The position numbers and the translations under genes were made by a program. Shown one piece after another: positions 8,235-16,914 of a DNA stretch of 64,000 nucleotides (positions within the stretch are counted from its first letter, which is position 1; each line of letters starts with the position of its first letter). The stretch is taken from assembly GCA_018607905.1 (NCBI GenBank), contig JABBAP010000072.1, positions 1 through 64,000 on the forward strand. Direction: 5' to 3'. Under the pieces are notes generated by a model, which saw nothing but the letters and a program-made list of their open reading frames with translations, was not told where the DNA came from and ran no database searches. Origin of the DNA: Paracoccaceae bacterium (lineage in GTDB: Bacteria; Pseudomonadota; Alphaproteobacteria; Rhodobacterales; Rhodobacteraceae).

Positions 8235-9152
8235 ATGCAGTATCCAACGCGCACGCGCCATTGCCAGAACCATCATCTTGATAGCACGCGGTGGGATCAT
8301 TTTCAGCCGCGCAGCGATGATATTTGCATTGCGACGTCGATGAAGGCGGGCACGACGTGGACGCAGGCGATTGTGGCGAATTTGCTGCATCCGAACGGGG
8401 AATTTCCCGCCCCTGTTTGGACGTTGAACCCGTGGATTGATTTTCGCGGTGTGCCGCTCGATCTGATTATGGACGGGTTGGAGGCGCAGGATCATCGGCG
8501 CTGTGTTAAAACCCATTTACCGATGGAGAGCCTACGGTTTTTACCAGAGTTGAAGTATATTTTTGTGAGCCGTGACGGGCGGGATGTGGCGATGTCTTTG
8601 TGGAACCACTGGTCGAAATATAGCGAGCTGGCGTATGCTGAGGCGAACGACACGCCGGGGTTGGTGGGGGATAAATTCCCAGAACCTTCGGGGGATTTCC
8701 ATGACTACGTGAAAGAGTTTTTCAGCCGTGGCTGGTTTGAGTGGGAGAGCGATGGTTATCCGTTTTGGTCGCATTTGCACAACGTGCAATCGTGGTGGGA
8801 GTGGCGCCATTTGCCGAATGTTTTGTTCCTGCATTACGGAGATATGAAGGCCGATACGGCGGGTGCGATTGGCAAGATTGCGGCGTTTCTGGATTTGGAT
8901 GTGGATGATGCGCGGATCGTCGATGTAGAGGCGCGTTGCACGATGAAGGCGATGCGCGCGGATGCGGATAATTACGTGCCCGATGGCGGATCAAGTTGGA
9001 AGGGCGGGGCGAAGACGTTCATCCACAAAGGCGTGAACGGGCGTTGGCGCGATGTGATGACGGAGGCGGAATTGGCGCTGTACGAAAAGGCCTGTGATCG
9101 GGTGCTGGATGATGATGCCCGCCGTTGGCTGGAAGAGGGTGGCGCGGTTTGA
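8235..9152 (+). CDS. PAPS-dependent sulfotransferase
   Basis: 305 residues from the ATG at 8235, which follows AGGGAG; an upstream GTG at 8199 is less likely. The 5'-phosphosulfate loop (ATSMKAGTTW near residue 33) and the 3'-phosphate site (VSRDGRDVAMSLWNHW near 112) are clear, and HKGVNGRW near 268 matches the family's late RKG-x2-G-x-W motif. Such cytosolic enzymes move sulfate from PAPS to alcohols, phenols or amines. The stop overlaps the start of the following P450 (TTGA), so the two are translationally coupled and probably act on the same compound. Confidence 0.93.
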   Translation: MQYPTRTRHCQNHHLDSTRWDHFQPRSDDICIATSMKAGTTWTQAIVANLLHPNGEFPAPVWTLNPWIDFRGVPLDLIMDGLEAQDHRRCVKTHLPMESLRFLPELKYIFVSRDGRDVAMSLWNHWSKYSELAYAEANDTPGLVGDKFPEPSGDFHDYVKEFFSRGWFEWESDGYPFWSHLHNVQSWWEWRHLPNVLFLHYGDMKADTAGAIGKIAAFLDLDVDDARIVDVEARCTMKAMRADADNYVPDGGSSWKGGAKTFIHKGVNGRWRDVMTEAELALYEKACDRVLDDDARRWLEEGGAV

Positions 9153-10366
9153 AGCTGGTTCACGGACATTTGCCGATTGATGCGCCTGCGGGCGTGCAGG
9201 GCTGGGACATTGATCCCTATTCCCCAGAAGTGCAGGCTGATCCCGTGCCCTATTACGCGCAGTTGCGCGAGCGGGGGCCGTTTTCGTATTTGACGCGGTA
9301 TTCGATGCTGGCCTGCGGGCGCTACGATGTGGTGCGCGAGGTGTTTTCGGATCACGAACGGTTTGTGTCGTCGCGCGGCGTTGGCGTGCAGGATTTTGCA
9401 CTAGAGGAACCCTGGCGACCCCATTCGATTATTTTGGAGGTGGACCCGCCCTATCACAACCGCACGCGGCGCGTTTTGATGCGGGCGTTGTCGCCAAAGG
9501 CTGTGGCGGATTTGCGCGCGTATTTTCTGGATGAAGCGCGCGATTTGGTTTCTGATTTGGTGGCGCAGGGGGAATTTGAGGCCGTGGAAGCCTTGGCGGA
9601 AACTTATCCGACGCGCGTGTTTCCAAAGGCGGTGGGGATGAAACTGTCGGATCGGCGCAAATTGGTGGATCACGGTTCAATGGTGTTTAACGCGCTGGGG
9701 CCAGACAACGCGCAGCGCCAAACCGCGATGGCGATGGGGCCAGAAATTATCCCCTGGGTGATGGAGCAGTGTAAGCGAGAGAACCTGACAGATGACGGCA
9801 TTGGGGCGGCGATTTATGCCAGTGCGGATGAGGAATTGGTGTCTGAGGCCGAGGCTGGAATGTTGGTGCGATCCCTGTTGTCGGCGGGGATTGATACCAC
9901 CGTGACGGGCATCGGCAACGCAGTTTGGACGTTGTCGCAGAACCCTGAACAATTTGCGGCGTTGCGGGCTGATCCATCGCTGGCAATGGGCGCGTTTGAT
10001 GAGACGATGCGCCTAACTTCGCCCGTGGCGGCGTTTTGTCGAACGGCCTGCGTGGATACTGAGGTGGCTGGGATAAAGATTGCCGAGGGGACGAAAATCC
10101 TGTGCGTTTTGGGCGCGGCGAATTTGGACAGCGCGAAGTTTGAAGAGGCGGAACGTTTTGATATCAAACGCAAAACTGCGGGTCATCTGGCGCTGGGCGT
10201 TGGGGTGCACATGTGCGTGGGGCAGAATATCGCGCGGGCCGAGGGGCAAGCGATTTTGACGGCAATTGCAGAGCAGGTTGGGGTGATTGAACCTGCGGGG
10301 GATGCGGTTTGGCGGCCCAATAATGCGATGCATGCGTTGGAGAGTTTGCCGGTTCGGTTTGGGTAG
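9149..10366 (+). CDS. Cytochrome P450
   Basis: 405 residues from a TTG at 9149 that shares bases with the sulfotransferase stop and follows AGAGGG at nine bases. Class I bacterial P450 features are visible: I-helix SAGIDTT, ETMR for the ExxR motif, and heme loop HLALGVGVHMCVGQNIARAE with Cys near 356. The heme loop begins LGVG instead of the usual FG-x-G, a conservative change. It needs ferredoxin and reductase partners, which are not in the window. Coupling to the sulfotransferase suggests hydroxylation followed by sulfation of a lipid-like or aromatic substrate; this is inference. Confidence 0.93.
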   Translation: MKLVHGHLPIDAPAGVQGWDIDPYSPEVQADPVPYYAQLRERGPFSYLTRYSMLACGRYDVVREVFSDHERFVSSRGVGVQDFALEEPWRPHSIILEVDPPYHNRTRRVLMRALSPKAVADLRAYFLDEARDLVSDLVAQGEFEAVEALAETYPTRVFPKAVGMKLSDRRKLVDHGSMVFNALGPDNAQRQTAMAMGPEIIPWVMEQCKRENLTDDGIGAAIYASADEELVSEAEAGMLVRSLLSAGIDTTVTGIGNAVWTLSQNPEQFAALRADPSLAMGAFDETMRLTSPVAAFCRTACVDTEVAGIKIAEGTKILCVLGAANLDSAKFEEAERFDIKRKTAGHLALGVGVHMCVGQNIARAEGQAILTAIAEQVGVIEPAGDAVWRPNNAMHALESLPVRFG

Positions 10367-10378
10367 TTTCTGATTGGT

Positions 10379-10401
10379 GGCGGGCTGAAGCCCGCCCTAC
10401 G
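10379..10401 (+). repeat. REP-like palindromic element, copy B (GC variant)
   Basis: GGCGGGCTGAAGCCCGCC followed by CTACG. It is the same element as at 3851 but with a G-C pair in place of the T-A pair at the second stem position. It lies between the convergent P450 and MaoC genes. Confidence 0.8.
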
Positions 10402-10465
10402 GTTTATTGGCTCTCGGGCATTGCTTCGCAAAACCCTGCCGCCGACGTTTGAAAGGCCAAACGTC

Positions 10466-10927
10466 CTAGTCAAAAACGGCCATACCGAGCCACTGACAGA
10501 TGAGGGCGGGGGTTTCTTTGCCTTCGATCTCGATTGTGAGTTCGTGTTCTTGCAGCAGTTGGGTGGCGGATTTTTGCAGGACGGAATTGAGTTTGAAGCG
10601 GCCTCGGATTCTGTCGCCCGACAGGACGGGGGACAAGAAGCGGACTTTGTTAAAGCCGTAGTTGATGCCCATGGTTTGGCCGTCGAATTTGGTGAAGGTT
10701 TCGATCGCGAATTTGGAGGCCATCGAGAGGGTTAGAAAACCGTGGGCGATGGTTCCGCCAAAGGGTGTTTCAGCGGCGGCGCGGACGGGATCGGTGTGAA
10801 TCCACTGTGGATCATCGGTGATTTCTGCGAACACGTCGATGCGGGCTTGATCAATTGTGACCCAGTCGGACAGGCCTGTTTGCGTCCCAATGCGGGCGGT
10901 TTGTGCGGCTGCGGCTTTTTCGATCAT
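10466..10927 (-). CDS. MaoC-family (R)-specific enoyl-CoA hydratase
   Basis: 153 residues with a hotdog fold and the hydratase-2 signature DPQWIHTDPVRA near residues 40-51 and PFGGTIAHGFLTLS near 56-69. The Asp and His of these motifs activate water in the family. It adds water across trans-2-enoyl-CoA to give (R)-3-hydroxyacyl-CoA, for beta-oxidation or polyhydroxyalkanoate supply. ATG at 10927 follows GGGAA. It is transcribed against the P450 and divergently from the alcohol dehydrogenase. Confidence 0.9.
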   Translation of the reverse strand: MIEKAAAAQTARIGTQTGLSDWVTIDQARIDVFAEITDDPQWIHTDPVRAAAETPFGGTIAHGFLTLSMASKFAIETFTKFDGQTMGINYGFNKVRFLSPVLSGDRIRGRFKLNSVLQKSATQLLQEHELTIEIEGKETPALICQWLGMAVFD

Positions 10928-11072
10928 CTGCGTGTTCCCTGATGTGTTTCATCGGGATTAGAGGCCAAGCGTTGCGCCGTGTCCATTGGGACGTGGCGTT
11001 TTTTCGGTTTGTGGCCTTGCGGTTAGCAATGCGAGCGGCAAGGATACGGGCAAGAGTGAGGGAGATCGTTTC

Positions 11073-12230
11073 ATGAAACCGTTTGTATTTAACACGGCTG
11101 CGAGCATTCAATTGGGCGCGGGCAAAATTGCTGAATTGGGTGAAATGGTGCGGGCACGGATGGGCAAACGGGTGATGCTGATTAGTGATCCCGGGCTGGT
11201 CGACCTTGGCATGGTGGGCGCTGCCGTTGAGATTTTGGAGAAGGCCGATCTGGAGGTCGTCGTTTACGCCGATGTGCAGGCCGATCCGCCCGAGGCGATC
11301 ATTCACGCAGCCGTTGAAATGGCGCGAAGTGCTAAAGTTGAGGGCATCATCGGGCTGGGCGGTGGATCATCGCTGGATGTGGCCAAGCTGGTGGCGGTTT
11401 TGGCGCTGGGCCAAGAAACGCTGACCGGCATGTACGGGGTTGGCAACGTGAAGGGGCCGCGCTTGCCGCTGATCCTTGTGCCGACAACATCTGGGACGGG
11501 GTCCGAGGTGACGATGGTGTCGATTGTGACGACGGGCAAATCGGAAAAGATGGGTGTGGTTTCGCCTGTTATTTTGCCTGATGTGGCGTTGCTCGATCCA
11601 GAACTGACCTATGGTTTGCCGCCCCATATTACGGCGGCGACGGGGATTGATGCGATGGTTCACGCGATTGAGGCCTATGCCAGTGCCAGTCCGAACAACA
11701 ATGCGATCTCGCGCAATTTGGCCTGCGAGGCGTTGCGCCTGATGGGCGGTGCGATTGAGCGCGCGGTGCATGATGGCGGTGACACGGGTGCGCGGGCAGA
11801 TATGCTGCTGGGTTCGATGATGGCGGGGCAAGCGTTTGCGAACTCCCCGGTGGCGGCGGTGCACGCGCTCGCCTATCCGATTGGCGGGCATTACAAGGTG
11901 CCGCACGGTTTATCAAACGCGCTCGTTTTGCCCCATGTGTTGCGGTTTAATGCGGTGACCGCGCCGAGGCCCTACGCCGAGCTGGCGCCGCATGTGTTTC
12001 CCGAAATGGCGGGCATGGGCACGCAAGAAGCGGCAAGTGCGTTTGCCGAGGGGATGCAGGAGCTATCCAAGCGGTGTGGATTGCAGCAAGGGTTGCGCGA
12101 GATGGGGATTGAGCGGGATGCATTGCCGATGTTGGCGCGGGACGCGATGAACCAGACACGGTTGTTGGTGAACAACCCACGAGAGGTGGATTTGGACGCG
12201 GCATTGGCGATTTATGAGGCAGCTTACTAA
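11073..12230 (+). CDS. Iron-containing alcohol dehydrogenase
   Basis: 385 residues from the ATG at 11073 with GAGGGAGA ahead; longer readings upstream lack support. The group III alcohol dehydrogenase pattern is present: GGGSSLDVAK (NAD binding) near residue 91, PTTSGTGSE near 135, the metal-binding stretch GIDAMVHAIEAY, and HALAYPIGGHYKVPHG with two further metal His. It oxidises an alcohol or reduces an aldehyde with NAD(P)H. The substrate is not predictable. It is divergent from the MaoC gene. Confidence 0.93.
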   Translation: MKPFVFNTAASIQLGAGKIAELGEMVRARMGKRVMLISDPGLVDLGMVGAAVEILEKADLEVVVYADVQADPPEAIIHAAVEMARSAKVEGIIGLGGGSSLDVAKLVAVLALGQETLTGMYGVGNVKGPRLPLILVPTTSGTGSEVTMVSIVTTGKSEKMGVVSPVILPDVALLDPELTYGLPPHITAATGIDAMVHAIEAYASASPNNNAISRNLACEALRLMGGAIERAVHDGGDTGARADMLLGSMMAGQAFANSPVAAVHALAYPIGGHYKVPHGLSNALVLPHVLRFNAVTAPRPYAELAPHVFPEMAGMGTQEAASAFAEGMQELSKRCGLQQGLREMGIERDALPMLARDAMNQTRLLVNNPREVDLDAALAIYEAAY

Positions 12231-12293
12231 GGCGGCAAAAGTGATCGTAGAAACGGAGTGGTGATGGATATGAAGCGCAATACTGAGCGTTCG

Positions 12294-12329
12294 AATTTTC
12301 ATTCTGCCCAAAGAAGCAGAAAGAAAATT
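12294..12329 (+). promoter_or_regulatory. 14-bp hairpin over the ribosome-binding region of the thioesterase gene
   Basis: AATTTTCATTCTGC (12294..12307) pairs with GCAGAAAGAAAATT (12316..12329) with one A-A mismatch and an eight-base loop CCAAAGAA. The hairpin ends two bases before the ATG at 12332, so any Shine-Dalgarno-like sequence (AGAAAG or the loop AAGAA) lies inside it. There is no T-run of the kind needed for termination. It could control translation. Confidence 0.55.
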
Positions 12330-12331
12330 TA

Positions 12332-12763
12332 ATGGCACGCATCCCCCCAAGTACACGCGATCAATTCCCGATGTTTCGCAGCGTGCCGACCCGTTGGCAC
12401 GACAATGATTTGTATGGCCACATGAATAACGGCATCCATTATCAACTGTTTGATACGGTGGTGAATGGTTGGATGATGGAGGTTGGGCTGCTGGAATTTA
12501 AGGCCGAACATGCGTTTATCGTGGCGGAAACGGGGTGTCGGTATCACGGCGATATTATGTATCCCGATGTGGTGCACGCAGGCATGCGGATTTCCAAACT
12601 GGGTGGCAGTTCGATCATCTGGGAAATTGGGCTGTTTCGAAATGACGCCGAGGTCGCGGCGGCGGATGGTAAATTTGTGCACGTGCATGTGATCCGCGAG
12701 GGCCACAGGCCGACCCCGATGAGCGATGCGACCCGCGCCGTGTTTGAGCCGCTGGTGCGTTAA
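12332..12763 (+). CDS. Acyl-CoA thioesterase, 4HBT hotdog family
   Basis: 143 residues with the YbgC/4-hydroxybenzoyl-CoA thioesterase motif TRWHDNDLYGHMNNGIHYQLFDT near residues 20-42; the Asp of HDND is the usual catalytic residue. It is of full family length and has no signal peptide. It hydrolyses acyl-CoA or aryl-CoA esters. It follows the alcohol dehydrogenase by about 100 bases, with a hairpin at its start, and fits with the MaoC hydratase and P450 as part of an acyl-CoA handling set. Its end touches the convergent DUF2189 gene. Confidence 0.9.
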   Translation: MARIPPSTRDQFPMFRSVPTRWHDNDLYGHMNNGIHYQLFDTVVNGWMMEVGLLEFKAEHAFIVAETGCRYHGDIMYPDVVHAGMRISKLGGSSIIWEIGLFRNDAEVAAADGKFVHVHVIREGHRPTPMSDATRAVFEPLVR

Positions 12764-13530
12764 GGCGTGGTTGTGACCCGCTTATAGAGGTGCCATGTTG
12801 CGTGCCCCAAAACTGGGAGCACGATAAAAAGCCCTAAAAACATGGGGATCATGGCAAGGATCGTGGCGATGCCGATGAATGCGCCCCATGTGAGATAGAT
12901 TAGTGGATTGGCGATCACCGCCCCGATGGATTTAACAAGCGCAGTCACGAAATCAACGTCGCGGTCCAAGATCATAGGCAATCCGAGAACGGAAATTGAG
13001 AAAATTACCGTGGCGAAAATTGTGCCGACCGCTGTGCCAAACGCAAGCATCATCAGGCCATTGGCGCTGAGGAAGACATCGGTGGAGGTGAGGATGTTGG
13101 TCATTGGTGCGAGGCCCAAAAAGAGGGCGAATATCATGTGGCCTAGGAAGAACCAGAACAGAAATGTCACGACGATGAGGACAGCGAGCCACGGCAGTTG
13201 GCCGTTTTTGTGGAGCCAAACGACGCTGGTGATTTTCCTGAAGTTTAGCGGCTCCCCAGTGGAGCGGCGGCGGCTGGTTTCGTACAGGCCGAGGGCTGCG
13301 AATGCGCCGATCAGGGGGAAGCCAAGAACTGCGAGGATAAGCCAGAACGTGTGGCCCGTCTGGAGAGTGATCCACGTCATGATCATGCCAACACCCGCGT
13401 AAAAGCTGGCGAAAAATAGCCCAAGCAGCGGGGTCGCGAGAAAATCGCGCCAGCCGAGCGCGAGGCTGGCTGTTAGATCGGAAAATGTGAGGGGCCGCAC
13501 GTTGGGTGCGCCAATTGGTCGGGATGTCAT
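12760..13530 (-). CDS. DUF2189-family integral membrane protein
   Basis: 256 residues from the ATG at 13530 (MTSRPIGAPNVRPL), which matches how the family usually begins; the ORF extends upstream but without a better start. About six hydrophobic helices follow, including LGLFFASFYAGVGMIMTWI, ILAVLGFPLIGAFAALGLYE and LGLFIVLPVLGHATWHLYKR. DUF2189 proteins are inner-membrane proteins of unknown role, sometimes near cytochrome oxidase genes, which is not the case here. The stop overlaps that of the thioesterase gene by four bases. Confidence 0.85.
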   Translation of the reverse strand: MTSRPIGAPNVRPLTFSDLTASLALGWRDFLATPLLGLFFASFYAGVGMIMTWITLQTGHTFWLILAVLGFPLIGAFAALGLYETSRRRSTGEPLNFRKITSVVWLHKNGQLPWLAVLIVVTFLFWFFLGHMIFALFLGLAPMTNILTSTDVFLSANGLMMLAFGTAVGTIFATVIFSISVLGLPMILDRDVDFVTALVKSIGAVIANPLIYLTWGAFIGIATILAMIPMFLGLFIVLPVLGHATWHLYKRVTTTP

Positions 13531-13632
13531 GGTGAAAATGTAATTGCCATTGGATCGTAATGTAAAGAGCGAGTAGGGTTCGCAAGATAGCAATCGGCGC
13601 GGATTTGCGCAGGTTCCGCATGAGGAATTGAA

Positions 13633-14226
13633 ATGAAAAAACTTACGTTCTGGTTCGAGTTTGCCTCAACCTATTCTTATTTATCGGCATTGCGGATTGC
13701 GCCATTGGCAAAGGCCGCTGGGGTTGAGGTGGTTTGGAAACCGTTCCTGCTCGGGCCGATATTTGCAGCGCAAGGGATGACGGATTCGCCGTTTAACATG
13801 TACCCCGTGAAGGGCAAATATATGTGGCGCGATATGGAGCGGGAATGCGTGAAATACGGGCTGCCTGTGGCAAAAGAACCAGCCGTGTTTCCAGGCAATG
13901 GCATGCTGGCGGCGCGGGTGGCGACGCTGGGTCTGGGGCAGGATTGGGGTGCTGATTTTGTGCGTGGAGTTTATTTGGCGCATTTTGTTGATGGGAAAAC
14001 GCTGTCGGATGCGGCGGCTGTTTCGGGTGTACTGGACGGGCTTGGGTTGGATGGTGCTGGCGTGATTTCGCAGGTAGATCAGGGTGTTAAGGATGCGTTG
14101 CGCGAAACAACAGAAACGGCGCAGGCGATGGGTGTTTTTGGTGCGCCGAGTTTTACCGCCGAGGATGGTGAAGTGTTTTGGGGCAATGATCGATTGGAGG
14201 ACGCGATGGCGTGGGCAATTCAATGA
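13633..14226 (+). CDS. 2-hydroxychromene-2-carboxylate isomerase-like (kappa GST/DsbA fold)
   Basis: 197 residues beginning MKKLTFWFEFASTYSYL, the glutathione-site pattern of HCCA isomerases (a Ser in place of the DsbA Cys pair), and ending with GVFGAPSFTAEDGEVFWGNDRL, the cis-Pro loop. In naphthalene catabolism this enzyme isomerises hydroxychromene-carboxylate; most relatives have no proven substrate. ATG follows GAGGAATTG. The stop overlaps the next start as ATGA, so the two genes are coupled. Confidence 0.9.
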   Translation: MKKLTFWFEFASTYSYLSALRIAPLAKAAGVEVVWKPFLLGPIFAAQGMTDSPFNMYPVKGKYMWRDMERECVKYGLPVAKEPAVFPGNGMLAARVATLGLGQDWGADFVRGVYLAHFVDGKTLSDAAAVSGVLDGLGLDGAGVISQVDQGVKDALRETTETAQAMGVFGAPSFTAEDGEVFWGNDRLEDAMAWAIQ

Positions 14227-14624
14227 GCGGTGAGTTGAGCCTTGATGCGTTGATGCGAACCTTGAAAGGGACGCTGATTGACGGGGTGTTTGTGTTTGTG
14301 ACGGCCGATGCTGTGCCTGCAGGATTAAAGCCGCGCATGGTATTTGAGGAGGCTGAGGGCACGACGATCATTTGCTTGCGCGATGAAGCGGTGGCGTTGG
14401 GGTTGGACTATGAGTTTGCGAGCCGCATGATTACGCTGGATGTGCATTCATCGTTGGAGGCCGTCGGATTTATGGCGGTGATTGCGACGGAGCTGGCCAA
14501 AGAAGGCATGGGCGTGAACCCTGTGGCGGGATTTTATCACGATCATATTTTTGTACCCGACGGGCGCGAAGGTGATGCGATGGTTGTGTTGGAGCGGTTG
14601 GCGGTGGAGGCGCGCCTGGCTTGA
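14223..14624 (+). CDS. ACT-domain protein (DUF2241/ACT_3)
   Basis: 133 residues from the ATG at 14223, overlapping the stop of the isomerase gene. The first half (SLDALMRTLKGTLIDGVFVFVT) and the second half (ITLDVHSSLEAVGFMAVIATELAKEGMGVNPVAGFYHDHIFVP) match the tandem ACT-like DUF2241 family. ACT domains bind small ligands, often amino acids; this family has no known enzyme partner. Translational coupling is clear but a joint function with the isomerase is not. Confidence 0.85.
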   Translation: MSGELSLDALMRTLKGTLIDGVFVFVTADAVPAGLKPRMVFEEAEGTTIICLRDEAVALGLDYEFASRMITLDVHSSLEAVGFMAVIATELAKEGMGVNPVAGFYHDHIFVPDGREGDAMVVLERLAVEARLA

Positions 14625-14656
14625 AGCGCGCGGGCCGATGAGCGGCTTTGGGATTT

Positions 14657-14679
14657 GGATATTTTAGGCCAGAAGAAGG
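14657..14679 (+). repeat. Dispersed GGATATTT...CCAGAAGAAG motif, copy 1
   Basis: GGATATTTTAGG followed by CCAGAAGAAGG. Near-identical copies lie at 37836 and 55400. It is intergenic here, just after the ACT-domain gene and before the end of the convergent oxidase gene. Function unknown. Confidence 0.65.
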
Positions 14680-14686
14680 ACGGATT

Positions 14687-15928
14687 TCAGCGCAAATACC
14701 GTTCTGGTGCATAGGGCTGCATGTCGATGTTGGGTGGCGTTCCATCAATCATTTGCGCGAGCAGGCGGCCTGTTTTGGGGCCAGCGGTGAGGCCGACGTG
14801 CTGGTGGCCAAAACCTGTGTAGATGCCTGAGGTGCCGATTTCGCCGATAAGGGGCACGCTGTCCGGTGTTGAGGGGCGAAAGCCGAGCCATTCTTTGGTG
14901 CTTGAGTATTTGAGGGTGGGGAAAGCCTGCGCAGCGTAGCGTTTTAGCAGTTTGATGGGCTGTTTTGACGGGCCAGCGTGGTGATCGCCCAGCTCGACCG
15001 TGCCTGCACAGCGCAGGCCCATGTCCATCGGGTTCACGCCGAATTTGCCAGCGGTCATCATCATCGGGTTGCGGGGCATTTGCGATGGATTTTCATAGAT
15101 GACGTGATAGCCGCGTTCGGTTTCTAGCGGGATTTTCAGGCCGAGTTTGCGCATCAAATCTTTGGACCAGATGCCAGCGGTGATGACGGCGTGGGTGCAT
15201 TCAAACGGGCCTTGTGTGGTTTGGATGCTGGTGATTTTGCCGTTGGTTTTAGTGAAATCTTGGACTTCGGCCTCAATAAATTGGCCGCCTTTGCTGACGA
15301 AATGGTATGTTAGTTCAGTGATGTATTGGGCGGGGTTGGTGATGTGACCTTGGCCCTCTAGCACGGCGAGGCATTGGGTGGAGGGGCCGAGGATCGGTTC
15401 AGCTTCGGACACTTGCGCGCCCGTTAGAACGGTTGGGATGAAGCCTGCGCGGGCTTTTTGATCCCAGCTGTAGGCGTCTTTTTTGAAATCTTTGAGGGTG
15501 TTGTAGGCGTAGGAGAATTTGGAGTTGCTGATCCAGTGTTCCAGCGGTGTGCCGCGCACCAACGATTTGTGTTGATCGACCGCGTCTGTGAGGATCGGGA
15601 TCAGGTTATCGACCATGCGCTGTGCATCAACCTCGTTCGCGTTGGACATAAATTTGGCGATCCACGGCAGCATTTTGGGCAGGTGGGTCCATTTCAGGAA
15701 CAGCGGGCTGTTGGGATTTAGCAGGTATTTCGGCGCGTCTTTCCACAGGCTGGGCGTGTTGACGGGGACCACGGCCCATTGCGCGATCAGGCCTGCGTTG
15801 CCGTAAGATGCGCCCATGCCAGGATTGCCGCGATCCATCAGGATCACGCGGTGGCCTGATCGTTGCAGCCAGATGGCGGTTGAAATGCCGACCATGCCTG
15901 CGCCGATGATTATTATTGGTTTGCTCAT
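14687..15928 (-). CDS. D-amino acid dehydrogenase-like FAD oxidoreductase (DAO family)
   Basis: 413 residues. The N-terminus MSKPIIIIGAGMVGISTAIW is a Rossmann GxGxxG FAD site, with MGASYGNAGLIA near residue 38 as in DadA, and a C-terminal GFRPSTPDSVPLIGEI plus GFGHQHVGLTAGPKTG block that closes the FAD site. Likely reaction: oxidation of a D-amino acid or N-substituted glycine to an imine with electrons passed to the respiratory chain. ATG at 15928 follows GGGACC. Length is typical. Substrate choice cannot be read from sequence. Confidence 0.92.
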   Translation of the reverse strand: MSKPIIIIGAGMVGISTAIWLQRSGHRVILMDRGNPGMGASYGNAGLIAQWAVVPVNTPSLWKDAPKYLLNPNSPLFLKWTHLPKMLPWIAKFMSNANEVDAQRMVDNLIPILTDAVDQHKSLVRGTPLEHWISNSKFSYAYNTLKDFKKDAYSWDQKARAGFIPTVLTGAQVSEAEPILGPSTQCLAVLEGQGHITNPAQYITELTYHFVSKGGQFIEAEVQDFTKTNGKITSIQTTQGPFECTHAVITAGIWSKDLMRKLGLKIPLETERGYHVIYENPSQMPRNPMMMTAGKFGVNPMDMGLRCAGTVELGDHHAGPSKQPIKLLKRYAAQAFPTLKYSSTKEWLGFRPSTPDSVPLIGEIGTSGIYTGFGHQHVGLTAGPKTGRLLAQMIDGTPPNIDMQPYAPERYLR

Positions 15929-15973
15929 GACGGTCCCTCGTTTATCGGGACTATATCGCGAAAATTGTCCGTG

Positions 15974-16804
15974 TCAGCCCGTTGGTTTTGCAAATCTGGG
16001 ATCGGCGGCGCAGGCGGCGGCGTCTGCATCGATCATGGCTTTGCGCTGCTCGATAAACGAATGGTAATGGGGGTGCGTAAAAATATAGAGCCGCCGTGCC
16101 ATCATGCAATCATAGGTCCAATCGGCGACGACATCTGCGTCGATGCCGTTTGCCACCGCTTCGACTGCCATGTGCTGGCCCGCGGCTTCGTTCAGGCCGC
16201 CCGTGCCAGAGGGGCGGTTTTTATAGGCGTCGGCGATGCCTGTTTTGACCCATGCGGGGCAGAGGATGGAAACGCCGATTTTTTCACGGGCGAGTTCTTG
16301 GGCGAGGGTTTCGGAATACCCGACAACCGCGAATTTTGAGGCGTTGTAGGGGCCCATGCCCTCGGCTGCGACGTGGCCAGCCATGGAGGCGGTGTTGATG
16401 AAATAGCCGCCCGCGCCCTGTTCGCGCATAATGGGGAGGAAGGTTTCAACGCCGTGAACGACGCCCATGAGGTTGATATCCATAACCCAGCGCCAGTCCG
16501 CCAGCGGGACGTTGCCGGGTTTTCCCGCAGTCGAGACGCCTGCGTTGTTGACGATGATGTGGGCGCTGCCAAAGGCGGCAATCGTGGCGTCGGCGGCAGA
16601 TTGAACGGAGGCAGGATCGGCCACGTCGCAGACTACGGTGGCGGTTTTACCTGTGACGGTTTTTTGCGCGGCCGCCAGCGTATCTGCGTTGATGTCGGCC
16701 ATCATCACGTTTGCGCCCGCAGCGGTGAAGCGTTTGGTGAGCGCTAGGCCAATGCCAGAGGCGGCACCCGTGATGAATGCGGTTTTGCCAGCGATGTCTT
16801 TCAT
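15974..16804 (-). CDS. Short-chain dehydrogenase/reductase (classical SDR)
   Basis: 276 residues from the ATG at 16804 (AAGGA ahead); the ORF can extend to 16921 but only through non-conserved sequence. NAD(P) motif TGAASGIG near residue 11, NNAG near 87, and the YNASK catalytic Tyr-Lys near 155 are intact. The later part (CPAWVKTGIADAYKNRP) resembles SDRs acting on larger alcohols. It is on the same strand as the DadA-like gene, 45 bases upstream, and divergent from the lactonase-like gene. Confidence 0.92.
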   Translation of the reverse strand: MKDIAGKTAFITGAASGIGLALTKRFTAAGANVMMADINADTLAAAQKTVTGKTATVVCDVADPASVQSAADATIAAFGSAHIIVNNAGVSTAGKPGNVPLADWRWVMDINLMGVVHGVETFLPIMREQGAGGYFINTASMAGHVAAEGMGPYNASKFAVVGYSETLAQELAREKIGVSILCPAWVKTGIADAYKNRPSGTGGLNEAAGQHMAVEAVANGIDADVVADWTYDCMMARRLYIFTHPHYHSFIEQRKAMIDADAAACAADPRFAKPTG

Positions 16805-16914
16805 GGGGGAAATCCTTTGGTTTGGGGCAGCATAGGACAAATTTGTGACGTGTGAGAAGCGTGCCGTTGCGTTCGCTGCCATGTGTGTGCCTAAGTGTGG
16901 GCGGAGGACTGCGA

